Virus record (IMG/VR): IMGVR_UViG_3300046336_000236
Coordinates: 1 to 40,349 of that record
Strand: one strand, 5' to 3'
DNA: 40,349 bases
Origin: a virus
Below, in pieces: positions 28,084 to 38,334 of the stretch. The notes under the pieces were generated by a model, which had not been told where the DNA came from, did no database searches, and worked only from the letters and a program-made list of their open reading frames with translations. Position 1 is the stretch's first letter; every line of letters begins with the position of its first letter. Made by a program: the position numbers and the translations under genes.

Positions 28084-29280
28084 TTATTTGATAGTTAGTT
28101 TCTGTTTCTTCGGCTCTACCTCTGCGGGTTTGGATTGGTAGTATTCATCCCCTCGCTTGAGGTCAGGTTCTAGGTTGGCAATCTCACGAGCCTCGTTGAG
28201 TTTTGCTACTCCAGACTGCCATGCTTCACCTGCTGTTTTAATATTGCGTACCTTGAGGGCTTGCTCGTCTATCTTGAAATCAAAAGCATATTCAATACCG
28301 AGGACTTCCCTGATTATACGAGTGAGAAAGTTTGAGATAGTATGCTTCTTGCCCTGTATCGTGTCGTCAAAGTTATTCCCTTGTGCATCTCCAACACTTC
28401 GATTGCTTGTCTCAGTATACCCGAGAATATCTTTTGGTACTTCGTAGACTCCACATACGAGGTCAAGTGTGAACTTGCGAAGGTCGAGGAACTCCATATC
28501 TGATATCTTATCTTGGATCTTCACAATCTCCTTGATTCCCTTTGCAAAGGCGGAGCGGTGATGGTTCTTGCCTCCTGTGTGTTTCCCTGTGTTGAACATC
28601 GACTTGAGCTCTGCCAATACCTTTGCTTTCTGTGTTTCATCCTTAAAGTCCACATCATCATCGAGGATTATTATCGAGGACGGCGTTTGGTTGTTTGTGA
28701 AAAACGCGAGATTGCTTTGACTTGCCTCCTCATCAGTCATCAGCTCTATCAGGAGAGTCTTCATCTTGCTTCGTCCAACTATCTCGTTGTCTATATCTGT
28801 ATCTGTCTTGAGGTGGTAGACTTCATCAGGGAGGAACACACGGATACCGTTGAGGTTCTGTACATAGCCTGCAACAGCTCCTGTAGTGGTAACAACAGGC
28901 TTTATATAGCGAGGGTCGAGGATCTGCATCCCTACGAATGTACCACCCTTAGTCTTAGCAAGATATATGTATACATTCCCTGTCACCTCGTAGTCCCGAA
29001 CCATTCGTTGGATAAAAGAGGTACCGTCTCCTCCTATTACCATTTCGTCAAACTTCCCATCTTGCTCCTTTTTATGTCTCTTGATCGTATATCCATCCTT
29101 GGTTGTGTATGTCATCAGTTTTCCTATTACCATTTGACAATAAGCATTCTTGTCATACATTTTATAATACTCTGATAACGAATAGTCGACAGATATCGAA
29201 ATTCACTGAAAACCTTCTACACCAACGAGTTTAGGAGTTTCTTTTTGTTGTTTTGTGTCGAAAAACGATAGAATTCACAT
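28084..29280 (-). CDS. Portal protein (HK97-like)
   Basis: 398 residues from an ATG whose second codon is TGA (MGILSFF), a typical portal start. Family patterns: GTSFIQRMVRDYEVTGNVYI, LDPRYIKPVV, VYHLKTDTDID, GRSKMKTLLIEL, FFTNNQTPSSIIILDD, VPKDILGYTETSNRS. The dodecameric portal ring is the DNA gate at the head vertex. A weaker internal ATG at 29160 would skip the first 40 residues. It has its own promoter inside the upstream gene. Confidence 0.85.
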
Positions 29281-29289
29281 ATTTCTTAG

Positions 29290-29661
29290 TTATTTTGAAA
29301 AATTATATCAGTTATTGGTGGGGTGGCAAGTTATTTCTTCATATATAATCCGATATTCAGTTTTGATGACGAAGAATAAGTAGTTAACACTCATATGAAG
29401 CTCATTCTCTAGGCTCACGCAAGCAGGAAATAGTTCGCGTACATTTATCTTTTCATCTACATATCTTTTTTCATCAGCTCTTCGCTTTCGGTAAAGTGAA
29501 TTCTTCACTGTCTCATATGCTGGAAGATCTCCATCCTTTGTTAACTTTGCACGTGCTTTGCCTAGGTATAGCATGAAGCCCATCTCAGAGAGCTTGTTGA
29601 GCCTTTGACGAGTACGAGTTGGTCTAGCTAAGGTGAGGTTTGAGTAAAATGACGAACTCAT
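29290..29661 (-). CDS. Hypothetical protein between terminase and portal
   Basis: 123 residues, strongly basic (ARPTRTRQRLNKLSEMGF, SLYRKRRADEKRYVDEKI), one TGA-Gly near the end. The pattern suggests nucleic-acid binding, but no known fold is recognised. Its 3' end holds the promoter for the portal gene. Confidence 0.6.
29302..29329 (-). promoter_or_regulatory. Promoter for the portal gene
   Basis: On the minus strand TTGCCA, 16-bp spacer, TATAAT (perfect -10). A start near 29295 would give a leader of about 15 nt before the portal ATG. Confidence 0.65.
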
Positions 29662-29678
29662 AGTTATAAAACAAAAAT

Positions 29679-31124
29679 TTACAATATAAACTCAAACTCT
29701 TTATGAGTCTTAGTATAATTCGATAATAATCAGGACATGAGGTCGACCATATCATCGTGTACTCCTTTGGTTGGAAACGCCAAGAGCTGATCACTCGCTA
29801 TTTGAATCATCGGGTTATTACTCGGTAAGTATACACGATTTGCTTTAAAATGCGGAAGGGTCGGTTCTAGGTGTGTGAATTTATCTGAGGCGAATTTTAA
29901 TTCTTGTAACGGTAGGGATAGTCCGTATTCCTCCTTTGCGAGCTTCCTGCACCAGTATCAGAAACCATTATTACTTTTTTCGTCGAAGGTTGCCTTGCGA
30001 ACCTTGCTTGCGAACTTTTGATACATGCCGATCATAACACGAGCTTGAATTTCAGGATCACACTTGCGGAGCACAAAATCGAGCAAGTAAAAATTCTTGT
30101 CACGCTTAGATTCTCAGATTACTCAGCAGGCAAAATAGTCTGAGGATTCCTTCCCCGTATGTGTGCAATCCATGTGCATATATACCGTATCAAACTCATC
30201 CAAATTCACGTTATCATAGTAGCGGAGGTCTTCCGCCTTTATGATCCCACCCGCGTATATATCCGTTGGTAGGAGCATGTAGTTCTGATTCCATGCCCTC
30301 TCGCCTTCCTTCGCTTTGATGCTCTCTATCATCTCAGTCGTAAAGAATGTCCACTGCACCTCGTCATCGACTATCAGGGGCTGTCTGTGTATGTCCCAGA
30401 TGCCTGTTTTATCTTTTCTGAACCGAGGGACGACACCGTCCATATTGATTGTATTCCCGAGAAATATAATCTTAGCATTCGTCTTCGACATTGCACCGAT
30501 AGTTTCTGAGGTGATCTTATCATAGTTCTTCTGTATAATATCAGGATTCTTCACGCTGTCTGTGATATCGATATCATCGAGTATGAGGAGTTCAGGTCGG
30601 GTGTTCTTCGATATAGCACCACGGATACGTTCTCAGAGTGATGCAGCGAGTACATGCACGCCGTTGCGTGTATCGAACTCGCCTACACTCTTCTTCTCGA
30701 GGTCTTCTGTACCACCTTTCAGTGAGAAGAGTATCCCGAAGTCTCTCTCTAGCTTCTTATTCATCAGTTTCAGTGCAATCTGGGTAGTATTGCGTGTAGA
30801 GCTTCATGACTCGTATGATTGGTATACTATGAACTTGTACTTCTTCAAAGCTATGAAGTAACAAGTGACTGCAAGTGTGATCGAGGTTTTGATGCTCCCA
30901 CGGAATCCCTCTATGAATACATCTCGTCAGGATACAAGGCTCTCTATCCAGTCGTAGTGAAACGGTGCGAGAGGAGTGATGAAGTCATCAGAGAAGTAGT
31001 AGAACCACCAAAGTAGGAACTTATCAGGCGTACAATCTCTAAAAAACTCGACCCTGTCTCTTGGTGAGAGAGAGTCGAGTCTATCTATTATTATTGCGAA
31101 GTTAGGAGTGGAGAGATTAATCAT
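29679..31124 (-). CDS. terL: Terminase large subunit
   Basis: 481 residues. ATPase: Walker A-like GFRGSIKT at about 71-78, Walker B LLILDDIDI at about 162-170, coupling motif IIFLGNTINMDG. Nuclease domain: HMDCTHTG (first Asp), then late acidic pair in GVHDDMVDLM. This enzyme drives and cuts DNA during packaging. Several TGA-Gly codons break it under the standard code. The start overlaps the small subunit stop by 8 bp. A TTG codon directly before the ATG is a less likely start. Confidence 0.9.
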
Positions 31125-31533
31125 CAAGAAGTGAGTTGAGTGAATCGATTGAACGCTTGTCTGTTATCTCGAGTGTTCATGTAGGTTTGCCTGTGAGTAG
31201 CTGTTTCCTGTCAAAGTTATTCTTTGCAATATCATTCAGCGCTTTTAAATCGTTTATACCGAGTGTTCAATCGTTCAGCTTATCTCGTATCGGCTTCATA
31301 CTCAAACGAGTCATGTCGGCTATTTCTGATATGATTTCGTCCATAGTTTCAATAATTTTTTCCCCCTTGTTAGAGTATGTTAGAAGCTCTGGTATATTTT
31401 CTATGATTTCTCAGACTGTTACATGATTCACACCAGTCTCTCTAGTTATGTCTCTTAGGCTCTTTTGCGGGTCAGTTATTTTTGCTATCCTTACCGCTTC
31501 CATGTCTTCATCACGAGTCTTTTTTCCTTGCAT
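31117..31533 (-). CDS. Terminase small subunit (probable)
   Basis: 138 residues: an N-terminal helix-turn-helix region (ITDPQKSLRDITRETGVNHVTVGEIIEN), then helices, as in small subunits that recognise packaging sites. Three TGA-Gly codons. It overlaps terL by 8 bp. Assigned from fold pattern and position. Confidence 0.75.
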
Positions 31534-31536
31534 AAT

Positions 31537-31677
31537 TTATAAAGTTACTGGTATCATCTTCAACTCTCTCTCAAAGCAACTCCTCTCATAAGCCCTATCG
31601 ATTCGCTCACCTGGTCTTTTTCCTTTTTCAGCGGATCTCATCCATAGATACCAGCATTGTTCCTTCGTATAGCTCAT
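31537..31677 (-). CDS. Small protein leading the late operon
   Basis: 46 residues beginning MSYTKEQCWYLWMRSAEKGK; basic, no TGA codon. The ATG lies 6 bp after the -10 box of the late promoter, so the mRNA is probably leaderless. It ends 3 bp before the terminase small subunit gene. No family recognised; a regulator or packaging accessory is possible. Confidence 0.55.
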   Translation of the reverse strand: MSYTKEQCWYLWMRSAEKGKRPGERIDRAYERSCFERELKMIPVTL

Positions 31678-31683
31678 ACCAAC

Positions 31684-31711
31684 ATCATATGAAAAAACTA
31701 AAGAATTGCAA
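31684..31711 (-). promoter_or_regulatory. Promoter for the packaging/structural operon
   Basis: On the minus strand TTGCAA, 16-bp spacer, TATGAT, with the first gene of the operon starting 6 bp later. It faces away from the plus-strand promoter at 32137, making this the divergent control region. Confidence 0.65.
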
Positions 31712-31721
31712 ATCTACATCA

Positions 31722-31735
31722 GTAATCCAGTCCCA
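31722..31735. repeat. Iteron GTAATCCAGTCCCA, copy 1
   Basis: Perfect 14-bp repeat, found again at 31829 and 31910, all in the same direction. It lies 11 bp upstream of the -35 box of the minus-strand late promoter, so it may also be an operator. Confidence 0.85.
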
Positions 31736-31828
31736 GACTCGAGCAGTTGCCCAAGTTATGTTTTGTAGAACAAACTTGATTGTATCAATTTTAATTTCTA
31801 ATGCAAATCTTTTTTAAATTTCATTCAT

Positions 31829-31842
31829 GTAATCCAGTCCCA
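31829..31842. repeat. Iteron GTAATCCAGTCCCA, copy 2
   Basis: Second perfect copy, 107 bp after the first. Likely binding site of a phage replication or regulatory protein. Confidence 0.85.
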
Positions 31843-31909
31843 TACCAGAAACAGTGAAAACTAGCAGTGCATGAATAAGCGCACTGGTAGTGCATAAAAA
31901 GTGTAATGA

Positions 31910-31923
31910 GTAATCCAGTCCCA
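31910..31923. repeat. Iteron GTAATCCAGTCCCA, copy 3
   Basis: Third perfect copy, 81 bp after the second, at the edge of the AT-rich stretch. Confidence 0.85.
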
Positions 31924-32086
31924 CATTGAAAAGTGCTAGTAGTGCATCTCTTTTATATATATATAGATAATATACATACTACATGCATACATACCCATAT
32001 TATCGTTATAGGGATTTATTAAATAATGCACTAAGCACTTTTTCCATTGTTCTCCGCATCCTATAGCGGAAAACTACAGACACTGC

Positions 32087-32128
32087 ATGACGCACTGAAA
32101 TAACAAAATGACGCACTGAAATAACAAA
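32087..32128. repeat. 21-bp tandem repeat, two copies
   Basis: Two perfect head-to-tail copies of a 21-bp unit that starts ATGACGCACTGAAATAAC, ending 8 bp before the -35 box of the replication promoter. The position suggests an activator or replication-protein site. Confidence 0.85.
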
Positions 32129-32136
32129 AGAAAAAC

Positions 32137-32164
32137 TTGCAATTCTATAGGAAATAGATATACT
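32137..32164 (+). promoter_or_regulatory. Promoter of the replication operon
   Basis: TTGCAA (32137-32142), 16-bp spacer, TATACT (32159-32164). It is followed by GCCTT, as at the promoter at 37403, then by a structured leader and terminator before the primase gene. Confidence 0.75.
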
Positions 32165-32170
32165 GCCTTT

Positions 32171-32288
32171 ACATTCTGTGTGTATCTATATCTTTTAGCT
32201 TAGTGAAGTTCGTTGAAAGATGTAGATACAAACACTATCACAGAAAGATAATCCTCCATGAACTTCACTTCAAATGGGGGATTTTTTA
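32171..32288 (+). promoter_or_regulatory. Attenuator-like leader of the primase-helicase gene
   Basis: TTCTGTG and TGTATCTA (32174-32188) pair with TAGATACA (32223-32230) and CACAGAA (32240-32246). The enclosed loop has AGTGAAGTTC (32202-32211). A terminator-like hairpin follows (32250-32258 with 32275-32283, nine pairs with one G-U) and a T tract at 32282-32287. Its 16-base loop contains GAACTTCACT (32260-32269), the perfect complement of the first loop. The loops can kiss through 10 bp, so folding could decide between termination and read-through. No ligand or protein is known. Confidence 0.65.
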
Positions 32289-32307
32289 TTTTTTACTTTA
32301 CTAACCT

Positions 32308-34410
32308 ATGTTCGAAGAAATAAACCAGTTGTATGTCCAGGATATACTCGATCGACTATGAATTCAGTATAAGAAACAATGACCTGAGTATCATCTCATC
32401 GAAGAATGAAAGATAACAGACGGATGGAGAGTGAATGAAGTAAAATGAGTTTTCAAGGATTTCTCATGAAAGAGAGCAGAATGAAATAGATTCACCTTTG
32501 TTCGATCCTACTTGAAACTTGATAACAAGGATGCGGTCCTGTGGTTCAAAAATAATTTCGATATCAGATCTGATGAAAAAGAGCATAAAATATCTAGGAA
32601 GCGTTCCGAGTATATCCAAAATCCACCAGTAGACGATCTAGTACTCCCTATACTGCGTAGATTCCTTGAATTCAGAGGATTCACCTACAAACAAATTGAT
32701 CTCTATAGAGAGAATATAGAATCTGTATGAAAGGAACTCTATGCTGAGAACTGATTCTTCATAGAAACAGATGTATTCAAGGACACCCTATTCTTCCCTA
32801 TGTATGATGCGGACCATAACAGAACCTGACTCAAGATGCGAACAGTGGATGGAACGGAATTTCCAACTACATGAAAATCATGAAATATAAAGGGCTGACA
32901 ATCCTGATGTATTTATGATAAAATTGATAAAGATCTTGTAATCATAGTAGAATGAGAGGTGGACTACATAACCTTAAAAACTCTCTGATTCACCTCTGTT
33001 ATTGGGAATCTTGGCTGAGTATCATCGTGTAAGGAAATATTGATCCAACTATGCAAACACACCGATCGAATCGTCCTTGCATACGATAATGACACGGCAG
33101 GTATCTCGACAAAAATAGACTTCTGAAGACCTTACGAAACTATGCAGTATCCAGATAACACAGATTGATGTGATATTAATGATCTCGTAAAACGATGATT
33201 CAATAAAAAAGACTTCGAAAAAATGTTCCATCCGACCAAGCAAGAGGCATACTTCGAACGATTCTTCTATGATTCGAAAAACCTCGAAATTTACGATATA
33301 CAAGAACGAAAATATGTCCAAAAACAAAAATTATCACAATTCGTCTTCCAAAGATCAGGAATTATAGAAAACAATTTCCAATTGCCTGAGTATAACTGAA
33401 TATGCTATCGCCAATGATGAAAAAAGGGCGCATACAACCTCTTCGATGAAGATTCCCTACTCACCCCCTCCAATACACCTGAACTCTCGCCTGAGATCGA
33501 TTTCCTCCTTAACAACCTCTGTAACTACGATGAAAAAAATATCGATTGGCTCCTCAGCGCTATCGCTTTCAAATATCGCAATATCAACGAGGTACGAATC
33601 CCTGCCGTACTATTCTTCTGACCATGATCAACAGGTAAGTGATTATTTGTTAAGCTACTCGAGCATATATTCTGAGAAGAAAATTGCCTAATAGGATTAA
33701 ATAGCTATGCGATCGATTGAAGGTTTTCCCCAGATACGAGTTGTAAGCTTATAGTAGAGTATAAAGAAATAGTAACAACAAGCACCAAAGATTGAAAGAA
33801 AGTTATGAATACATTGAAGTCGAAATTTATGGAAGAGAAAATATCAATCGAAAAGAAATGACAAGATATACAGATTGTTGATAACATCGCATGGAATATA
33901 ATGTCGTCAAATGAGCAACGAGCTCTCGTACTCGACTCTGCAGACTCATGAAACCGCCGATTTTCTATAATAAAAACTGGACAAGAAAAGATCAATCTTG
34001 ACGACTGATGAAAAATAGAGAAATCAATCTGAGATACGTGCCAAGACTTTCTTGCTTATATCTTAGAGAAGTATCCACCAGTAAACAATATAGAAGCACT
34101 CTACAATGAATCAAAAAATGATCTCGAATACCTCTCTCAATCATACTCTGAACGATTTTTCGATTGGTTTGAAAACAGATATCCATCGATAAATAGATTT
34201 TCTACACAAGAACGAAACATACTCATCTCTCAGTATGAAAAAGATGTTTGAGACTGATTTGATATCAAAGATGTTTCATTCTTTCGGAACTTCAACAACT
34301 GATTAACATTCCGCGTAACTACCAAGCGGACAAATGGTAAAACTATCTATATAATCAACAAACCCTGACGCCAATTCACTGACGAAGAATCCTTTAACCT
34401 TATAAAATAA
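32308..34410 (+). CDS. Primase-helicase: TOPRIM primase plus SF3/D5-like helicase
   Basis: 700 residues. TOPRIM part: IIVEGEVDYITLK (catalytic Glu at about 215), then LAYDNDTAGIS and CDINDLVKRG. Helicase part: Walker A FFGPGSTGKG at about 436-445, where three of the glycines (438, 440, 445) are TGA; Walker B-like CKLIVEYKEI; then MSSNEQRALVLDSADSGNRRF, the sensor/Arg-finger region of SF3 helicases. It should unwind DNA and make primers at the phage origin, which lies directly upstream. First gene of the replication operon, behind an attenuator-like leader. Confidence 0.9.
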
Positions 34411-34412
34411 TC

Positions 34413-35708
34413 ATGCTCAACAACCAACAACAACTCGCCTTCGATAAGATCCTCGCCCTCGACACGAACTACTTCCTCACATGATACGCAGGCACAGGGA
34501 AGAGCTACCTAGTTCACAGTATAATCGATGAGTGCAAGCAACTCTGAATAGAAATCGCTGTAGCCTCAACAACGTGATCATCCGCAGTCGATATCTGATG
34601 AACTACATATCACTCACTCTTCTGAGTATTTGGTATGTATACCGATGATATGGAAATACATGGACTAAAGAGAAATTTCTCCGAAATAGAATTGATCATC
34701 ATAGACGAGATCTCGATGATGTGACCTGATATGCTCGATCTCATAGACAAGAAGCTCCGATTCAACACATGACTTGATCTCCCCTTCGGAGGAATCAAGC
34801 TCCTCATAGTATGAGATGAGAAGCAACTCGGACCGATCTATCAAGATACTGATAGTAACAAAAATATTATTAAATTACTAAAAGACAAGTACTGAGTTCT
34901 CGAGTTTACCTCTGCCAAGATCTATTCCACGTTCGAGAAAATCGAACTCACTGAGATCATGCGATCAAAGGATGAGAAGTTCATATCGCTCCTCAATCGT
35001 GTCCGTGAGTGAGACAACACTCCGATCGCTGATTTTAAAAAAGAACGATTCGATAACCCCGACTCAGTACATATAGCGTTTAGAAACGATTGGGTGAATG
35101 CCTATAATAATGAAAAGCTGGATAGTATCGCTACAAGTGAATATGTCTATAGATGATATTACTTTTGAGATTTTAAAACAACAGATTGTACATCTCCTGA
35201 GGTCCTTGCTTTAAAGGTAGGAGCACGAGTAATGATAACAAAAAATCTTAATGAGCTTTGACTTACTAATGGTGATATAGGAACTATAACGGCTCTCACA
35301 GATACTAATATTGTATTCCTATCAGACAGACTTAATTGCGAATCCGACATTAAAATAGAAACATTTTACAAGCAAGACTATTCTGGGAAAGAGAGTCATG
35401 ACAAGAATAAAATTCTTTTAGATTTTGAGAAAAAATCCATTTTTGTAGATCGCTATAAATTTAATCTAGAAAAAGAATTATTCGAGGAAATTAAGTCAGA
35501 ATTTAAACTCTATCCAATTGTAACATGAAAATTTGTACAATTTCCAATGAAGTTGGCATACGCAATGTCTGTACATAAGAGTCAATGAAAGACCTTTGAA
35601 AAAATGACCCTTGTGCTAGGACGCTTTGACAAAAGCAATATTCGACAACTCTATGTCGGACTTTCCCGATGACAATCTTACGAAAACACCTATGTTAAAC
35701 ACATCTAA
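34413..35708 (+). CDS. SF1B helicase, Pif1/RecD/Dda-like
   Basis: 431 residues. Motif I GYAGTGKS (24-31, first Gly is TGA), motif Ia ASTTGSSAVDIGGTTYHSLF, Walker B IIIDEISMMGPDML, motif III LLIVGDEKQLGPI, late motifs LAYAMSVHKSQGKTFE (motif V) and RQLYVGLSRGQ (motif VI). A 5'-3' DNA helicase like T4 Dda, used in replication or recombination. It starts 2 bp after the primase-helicase stop. A beta-rich insertion lies between motifs IV and V. Confidence 0.9.
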
Positions 35709-35874
35709 AAAAACCATCCTCGACCGATGGCTGCTATGAGACAAGCAACCACTCATCGATCTTATCTGACCTGAGAGAGAAGCTCGGATCATGCCAAGAC
35801 TCAGAGAGGCCAATGACATTGTCGGGTTCTTAAACAGTATTGAAGATTATATTTTGACTCTTGAGAATAGATAA
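35692..35874 (+). CDS. Small protein between helicase genes
   Basis: 60 residues beginning MLNTSKKTILDRWLLGDKQP, helical, two TGA-Gly codons. Overlaps the end of the Pif1-like gene by 17 bp and precedes the SF2 helicase gene by 11 bp. No family recognised; possibly a helicase loader or accessory. Confidence 0.55.
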
Positions 35875-35885
35875 TAATCTAAACT

Positions 35886-37130
35886 ATGAACAAACAAGAA
35901 AAAAATTTCATGTTACGTGATTACCAAATCAAAATAGCACAGAAGTGTTATGAAACCATTAAGGAATATTGAATTTCTTTATTATTTGCAGAAATGCGTG
36001 TTTGAAAAACTCTAACATCATTAGAGATAGCCAAATTGTATTGAGCTAAAAATGTATTATTTGTTAGTAAATTGAAAGCACTATCTTCAATAAGATTAGA
36101 TTATGCTTATTATATAAGTCATTTTAATTGTACAGTTATAAACTATGAATCTGTAAAAAAAATACAATGAGATTTTGATTTTATTATTCTAGATGAGTGC
36201 CATACTTTATGATCTGCACCAAAGCCAAATAATAAAGCAAAAGACTTGAAAAGATTTTCCGATATACCAATGTTATTTTTAAGCTGAACTCCTTTCATAG
36301 AAAGCATAAATAAAGTATATCATACACTCTACATATCAAGGCGCTCTCCATTCTCTCACTACAAGAACTTCTACAAGTGGCATCATGAATACGGAATACC
36401 AAAGAAGATCTATACATCATACTGAGAGGCTCAAGACTATTCCTGTTGCCAAACAGATCGTATACTCTCAGATATCTCCCATCTCCTCATTACATTCACA
36501 CAGGAAGAGGCGTGATTCACAACACAGATCACCGAACATATCCTCCCTGTCCGTATGAAGGACTCCACGTACACGATCGCTGACACCCTACTCACTCACA
36601 AAGTAGTTCGAGGGAAGACGAACACAGTACTCTGAGACACCTGAGTGCGTCTACAGCTATCACTCCATCAGATCTACTCGGGGACTATCATCACAGAGTG
36701 AGGGGAAGCGATAATAATAGATGACTCGAAGGCTATTGCTATCCGTGACCACTTCCGTGGGCAGAAGATCGCTATCATGTACTGTTTCACGAAAGAACTC
36801 GAGCTCATCCAATCAGTCTTCGGAGACACGATCACCACGGATCTCGAGGAGTTCAATACAACGGACAAAAGCTACGTTGGGCAAGTAGTATCTACGAGAG
36901 AAGGAGTTAATCTCTCAATGGCCGAAGCACTCATCTTTTTCAATATCCCGTTTTCAGGAACCTCATACACCCAATGACGTGATCGTATGTCGACTCGTGA
37001 TCGCAAGGAGAACCACGTATGGTTCGTGTGTACGGAAGGTGGTATCGAGGAGAAGATACTGAAGTGTGTACGAGAGAAGAAAAACTATTCGGAGAAGATA
37101 TTCCAGAAGGATTACAAATACATTGTTTAA
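35886..37130 (+). CDS. SF2 (DEAD/SNF2-type) DNA helicase
   Basis: 414 residues. Q-like start MLRDYQIKIAQK, motif I EMRVGKT (36-42, the Gly is TGA), motif Ia LFVSKLKALSS, motif II DECHT, motif III LSGTP, motif V TREGVNLSMAEAL, motif VI QGRDRMSTRDR. This family acts as replication or recombination translocase in many small phages, often next to a VRR-NUC nuclease, as here. Several breaks under the standard code. Confidence 0.85.
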
Positions 37131-37142
37131 CCATCCCCTTTT

Positions 37143-37424
37143 ATGAGAGAATCCGCCATCCAAAAAAAGATAATCGACGACCTCACTCGTTGCTGATACA
37201 CCCCAGTCAAGACAATCAAGACGAATATTGTCGGTATCGCCGACATCATAGCTCTTCATCCTACTCGTCCAGCAATCTTAGTGGAGGTAAAACAAGAGAA
37301 AGGGAGAGAAAGCGAGATCCAACGATATCGAAGAGAAACCTTTACTGAGAAGTGAATGGTTTGGATCGTAGCATATTGATACGAGGATTATATGGAAAAA
37401 ATTTGACTTTATGAGAGAAAGTAA
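37143..37424 (+). CDS. VRR-NUC domain nuclease
   Basis: 93 residues: AIQKKIIDDLTRCGYTPVK, then the PD-(D/E)XK-type core GIADIIALHPTRPAILVEVKQEKG (Asp, then E-x-K), then WIVAYGYEDYMEKI. VRR-NUC proteins cut branched DNA and often occur beside a phage SF2 helicase. Four TGA-Gly codons. The next promoter lies inside its 3' end. Confidence 0.85.
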
Positions 37425-37430
37425 TATACT
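37403..37430 (+). promoter_or_regulatory. Promoter for the SSB-like gene
   Basis: TTGACT (37403-37408), 16-bp spacer, TATACT (37425-37430). The leader (about 37437-37479) carries GGGGA/TCCCC and AGCTC/GAGCT pairs that cannot both form fully, followed by a T-rich run, again suggesting leader control. Confidence 0.7.
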
Positions 37431-37479
37431 GCCTTAGCTCGTATATGGGGAGCTTTCCCCGCCATAACCATTTTCTTTT

Positions 37480-38040
37480 ATGACTCGTTCACTTTTTGCG
37501 CCAGCTACTGGCAAGACCTTCGAGAAACTTGCTCCTGACTCATACCCATGTCGTCTCTATTCCTTCATCGATCTCGGAACTCAACCTATAACGATCAAGG
37601 AAAATGGAGTCGACGAACTCAAAAAGATCTGGAAGATCAAACTTTGATTCGAATTCCCAACAGAACTTCGAGAAGATGGACAACCTTTCACTATCTCTCG
37701 TGACTTCACGTTCTCTCTTCACAAGAAATCATCACTCCTTCCATTCGTAGAGAGCATGATATGACAGAAGATCGAAGATACAAAGACATTCGATATCCTA
37801 TCACTCATGGGACAACCATACTTCGCTACATGCATCGAGAGTGCTGACGGAAAATACGTCAACATACAGAACGTCGTAAAACTCCCTAAGAGCATGGTAT
37901 GTCCTGAACCTATCAACGCAACACAGATCATACTCAAGGAAGACTGGCCAAATGCTTGGGACACACTTCCCGAATATATCAAAACAAGAATAATGGATTC
38001 TGATGAATACAATGGTGAATACGTAGACATACTCGGGTAA
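37480..38040 (+). CDS. Single-stranded DNA-binding-like protein (probable)
   Basis: 186 residues. The pattern YPCRLYSFIDLGTQ ... FTISRDFTFSLHKKSSLLPFVE ... LMGQPYFATCIESADGKYVNIQNVVKLPKS matches a phage OB-fold family that includes single-strand binding proteins encoded beside replication helicases. Two TGA-Gly codons only. It has its own strong promoter and terminator, fitting high expression of an SSB. The acidic tail (MDSDEYNGEYVDILG) resembles SSB C-termini that recruit partners. Confidence 0.6.
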
Positions 38041-38042
38041 AT

Positions 38043-38071
38043 AAAAAGAGACCGAATGGTCTCTTTTTATT
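38043..38071 (+). terminator. Strong intrinsic terminator ending the replication operon
   Basis: AAAAAGAGACC and GGTCTCTTTTT form an 11-bp perfect stem around GAAT, followed by further T residues. It starts 3 bp after the SSB-like stop. Confidence 0.9.
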
Positions 38072-38174
38072 AAACTAACAGGTTTTAGGATATTACGATC
38101 AAAATTTGTGTGCATCAGTAAACCTTTATAGCATTGAAAAAGAAAAGAAAATATAGAAAAAGTAGCATTATCTT
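38072..38174. other. Non-coding gap
   Basis: About 100 bp of A-rich sequence after the terminator, up to the next promoter. I see no gene or repeat in it. Confidence 0.5.
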
Positions 38175-38202
38175 TTGCATATACGATAAATAAGCGTATA
38201 CT
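38175..38202 (+). promoter_or_regulatory. Promoter upstream of a possible structured RNA
   Basis: TTGCAT (38175-38180), 16-bp spacer, TATACT (38197-38202). The nearest convincing gene starts 215 bp downstream, at 38418. Confidence 0.65.
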
Positions 38203-38208
38203 GTCTCT

Positions 38209-38334
38209 GTCAACAACACGTTGAACGAACGAGAGGCATCGAGAAAGCCCAAGCGACTGACTGCTATATGTCTGCGACACTGACCCTACTGACGTATAAG
38301 AGGGCAAATACTAAAAAAACTAAAAAGTATTTTC
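38209..38334 (+). ncRNA. Possible small structured RNA
   Basis: Sequence richer in G and C than its surroundings. GCCC (38247-38250) can pair with GGGC (38302-38305), enclosing TATATGTC (38265-38272) paired with GACGTATA (38291-38298). Three ACTGAC elements (38256, 38279, 38288) lie in and near the inner loop. A weak hairpin AAATACT/AGTATTT with following T residues could end it near 38334. An alternative is a short unrecognised peptide gene (a 23-codon ORF at 38268, or a TTG-start frame). No known RNA family recognised. Confidence 0.35.

Larger units (their letters stand above)
31700..32136. other. Probable replication origin/control region
   Basis: Non-coding stretch between the divergent operons. 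It holds three copies of GTAATCCAGTCCCA, several AGTGCAT elements, an inverted repeat pair (AAAAGTGCTAGTAGTGCAT at 31929-31947 and ATGCACTAAGCACTTTT at 32026-32042) flanking an AT-rich run (31950-32025), and a perfect 21-bp tandem repeat. Iterons beside an AT-rich unwinding region next to the primase-helicase gene are typical of phage origins. Function is inferred from structure. Confidence 0.6.

Noticed and set aside
36674-38307. Several minus-strand ORFs opposite the replication genes
   Set aside because: They are shadows of well-supported plus-strand genes with clear motifs, and none has a start context or family pattern.
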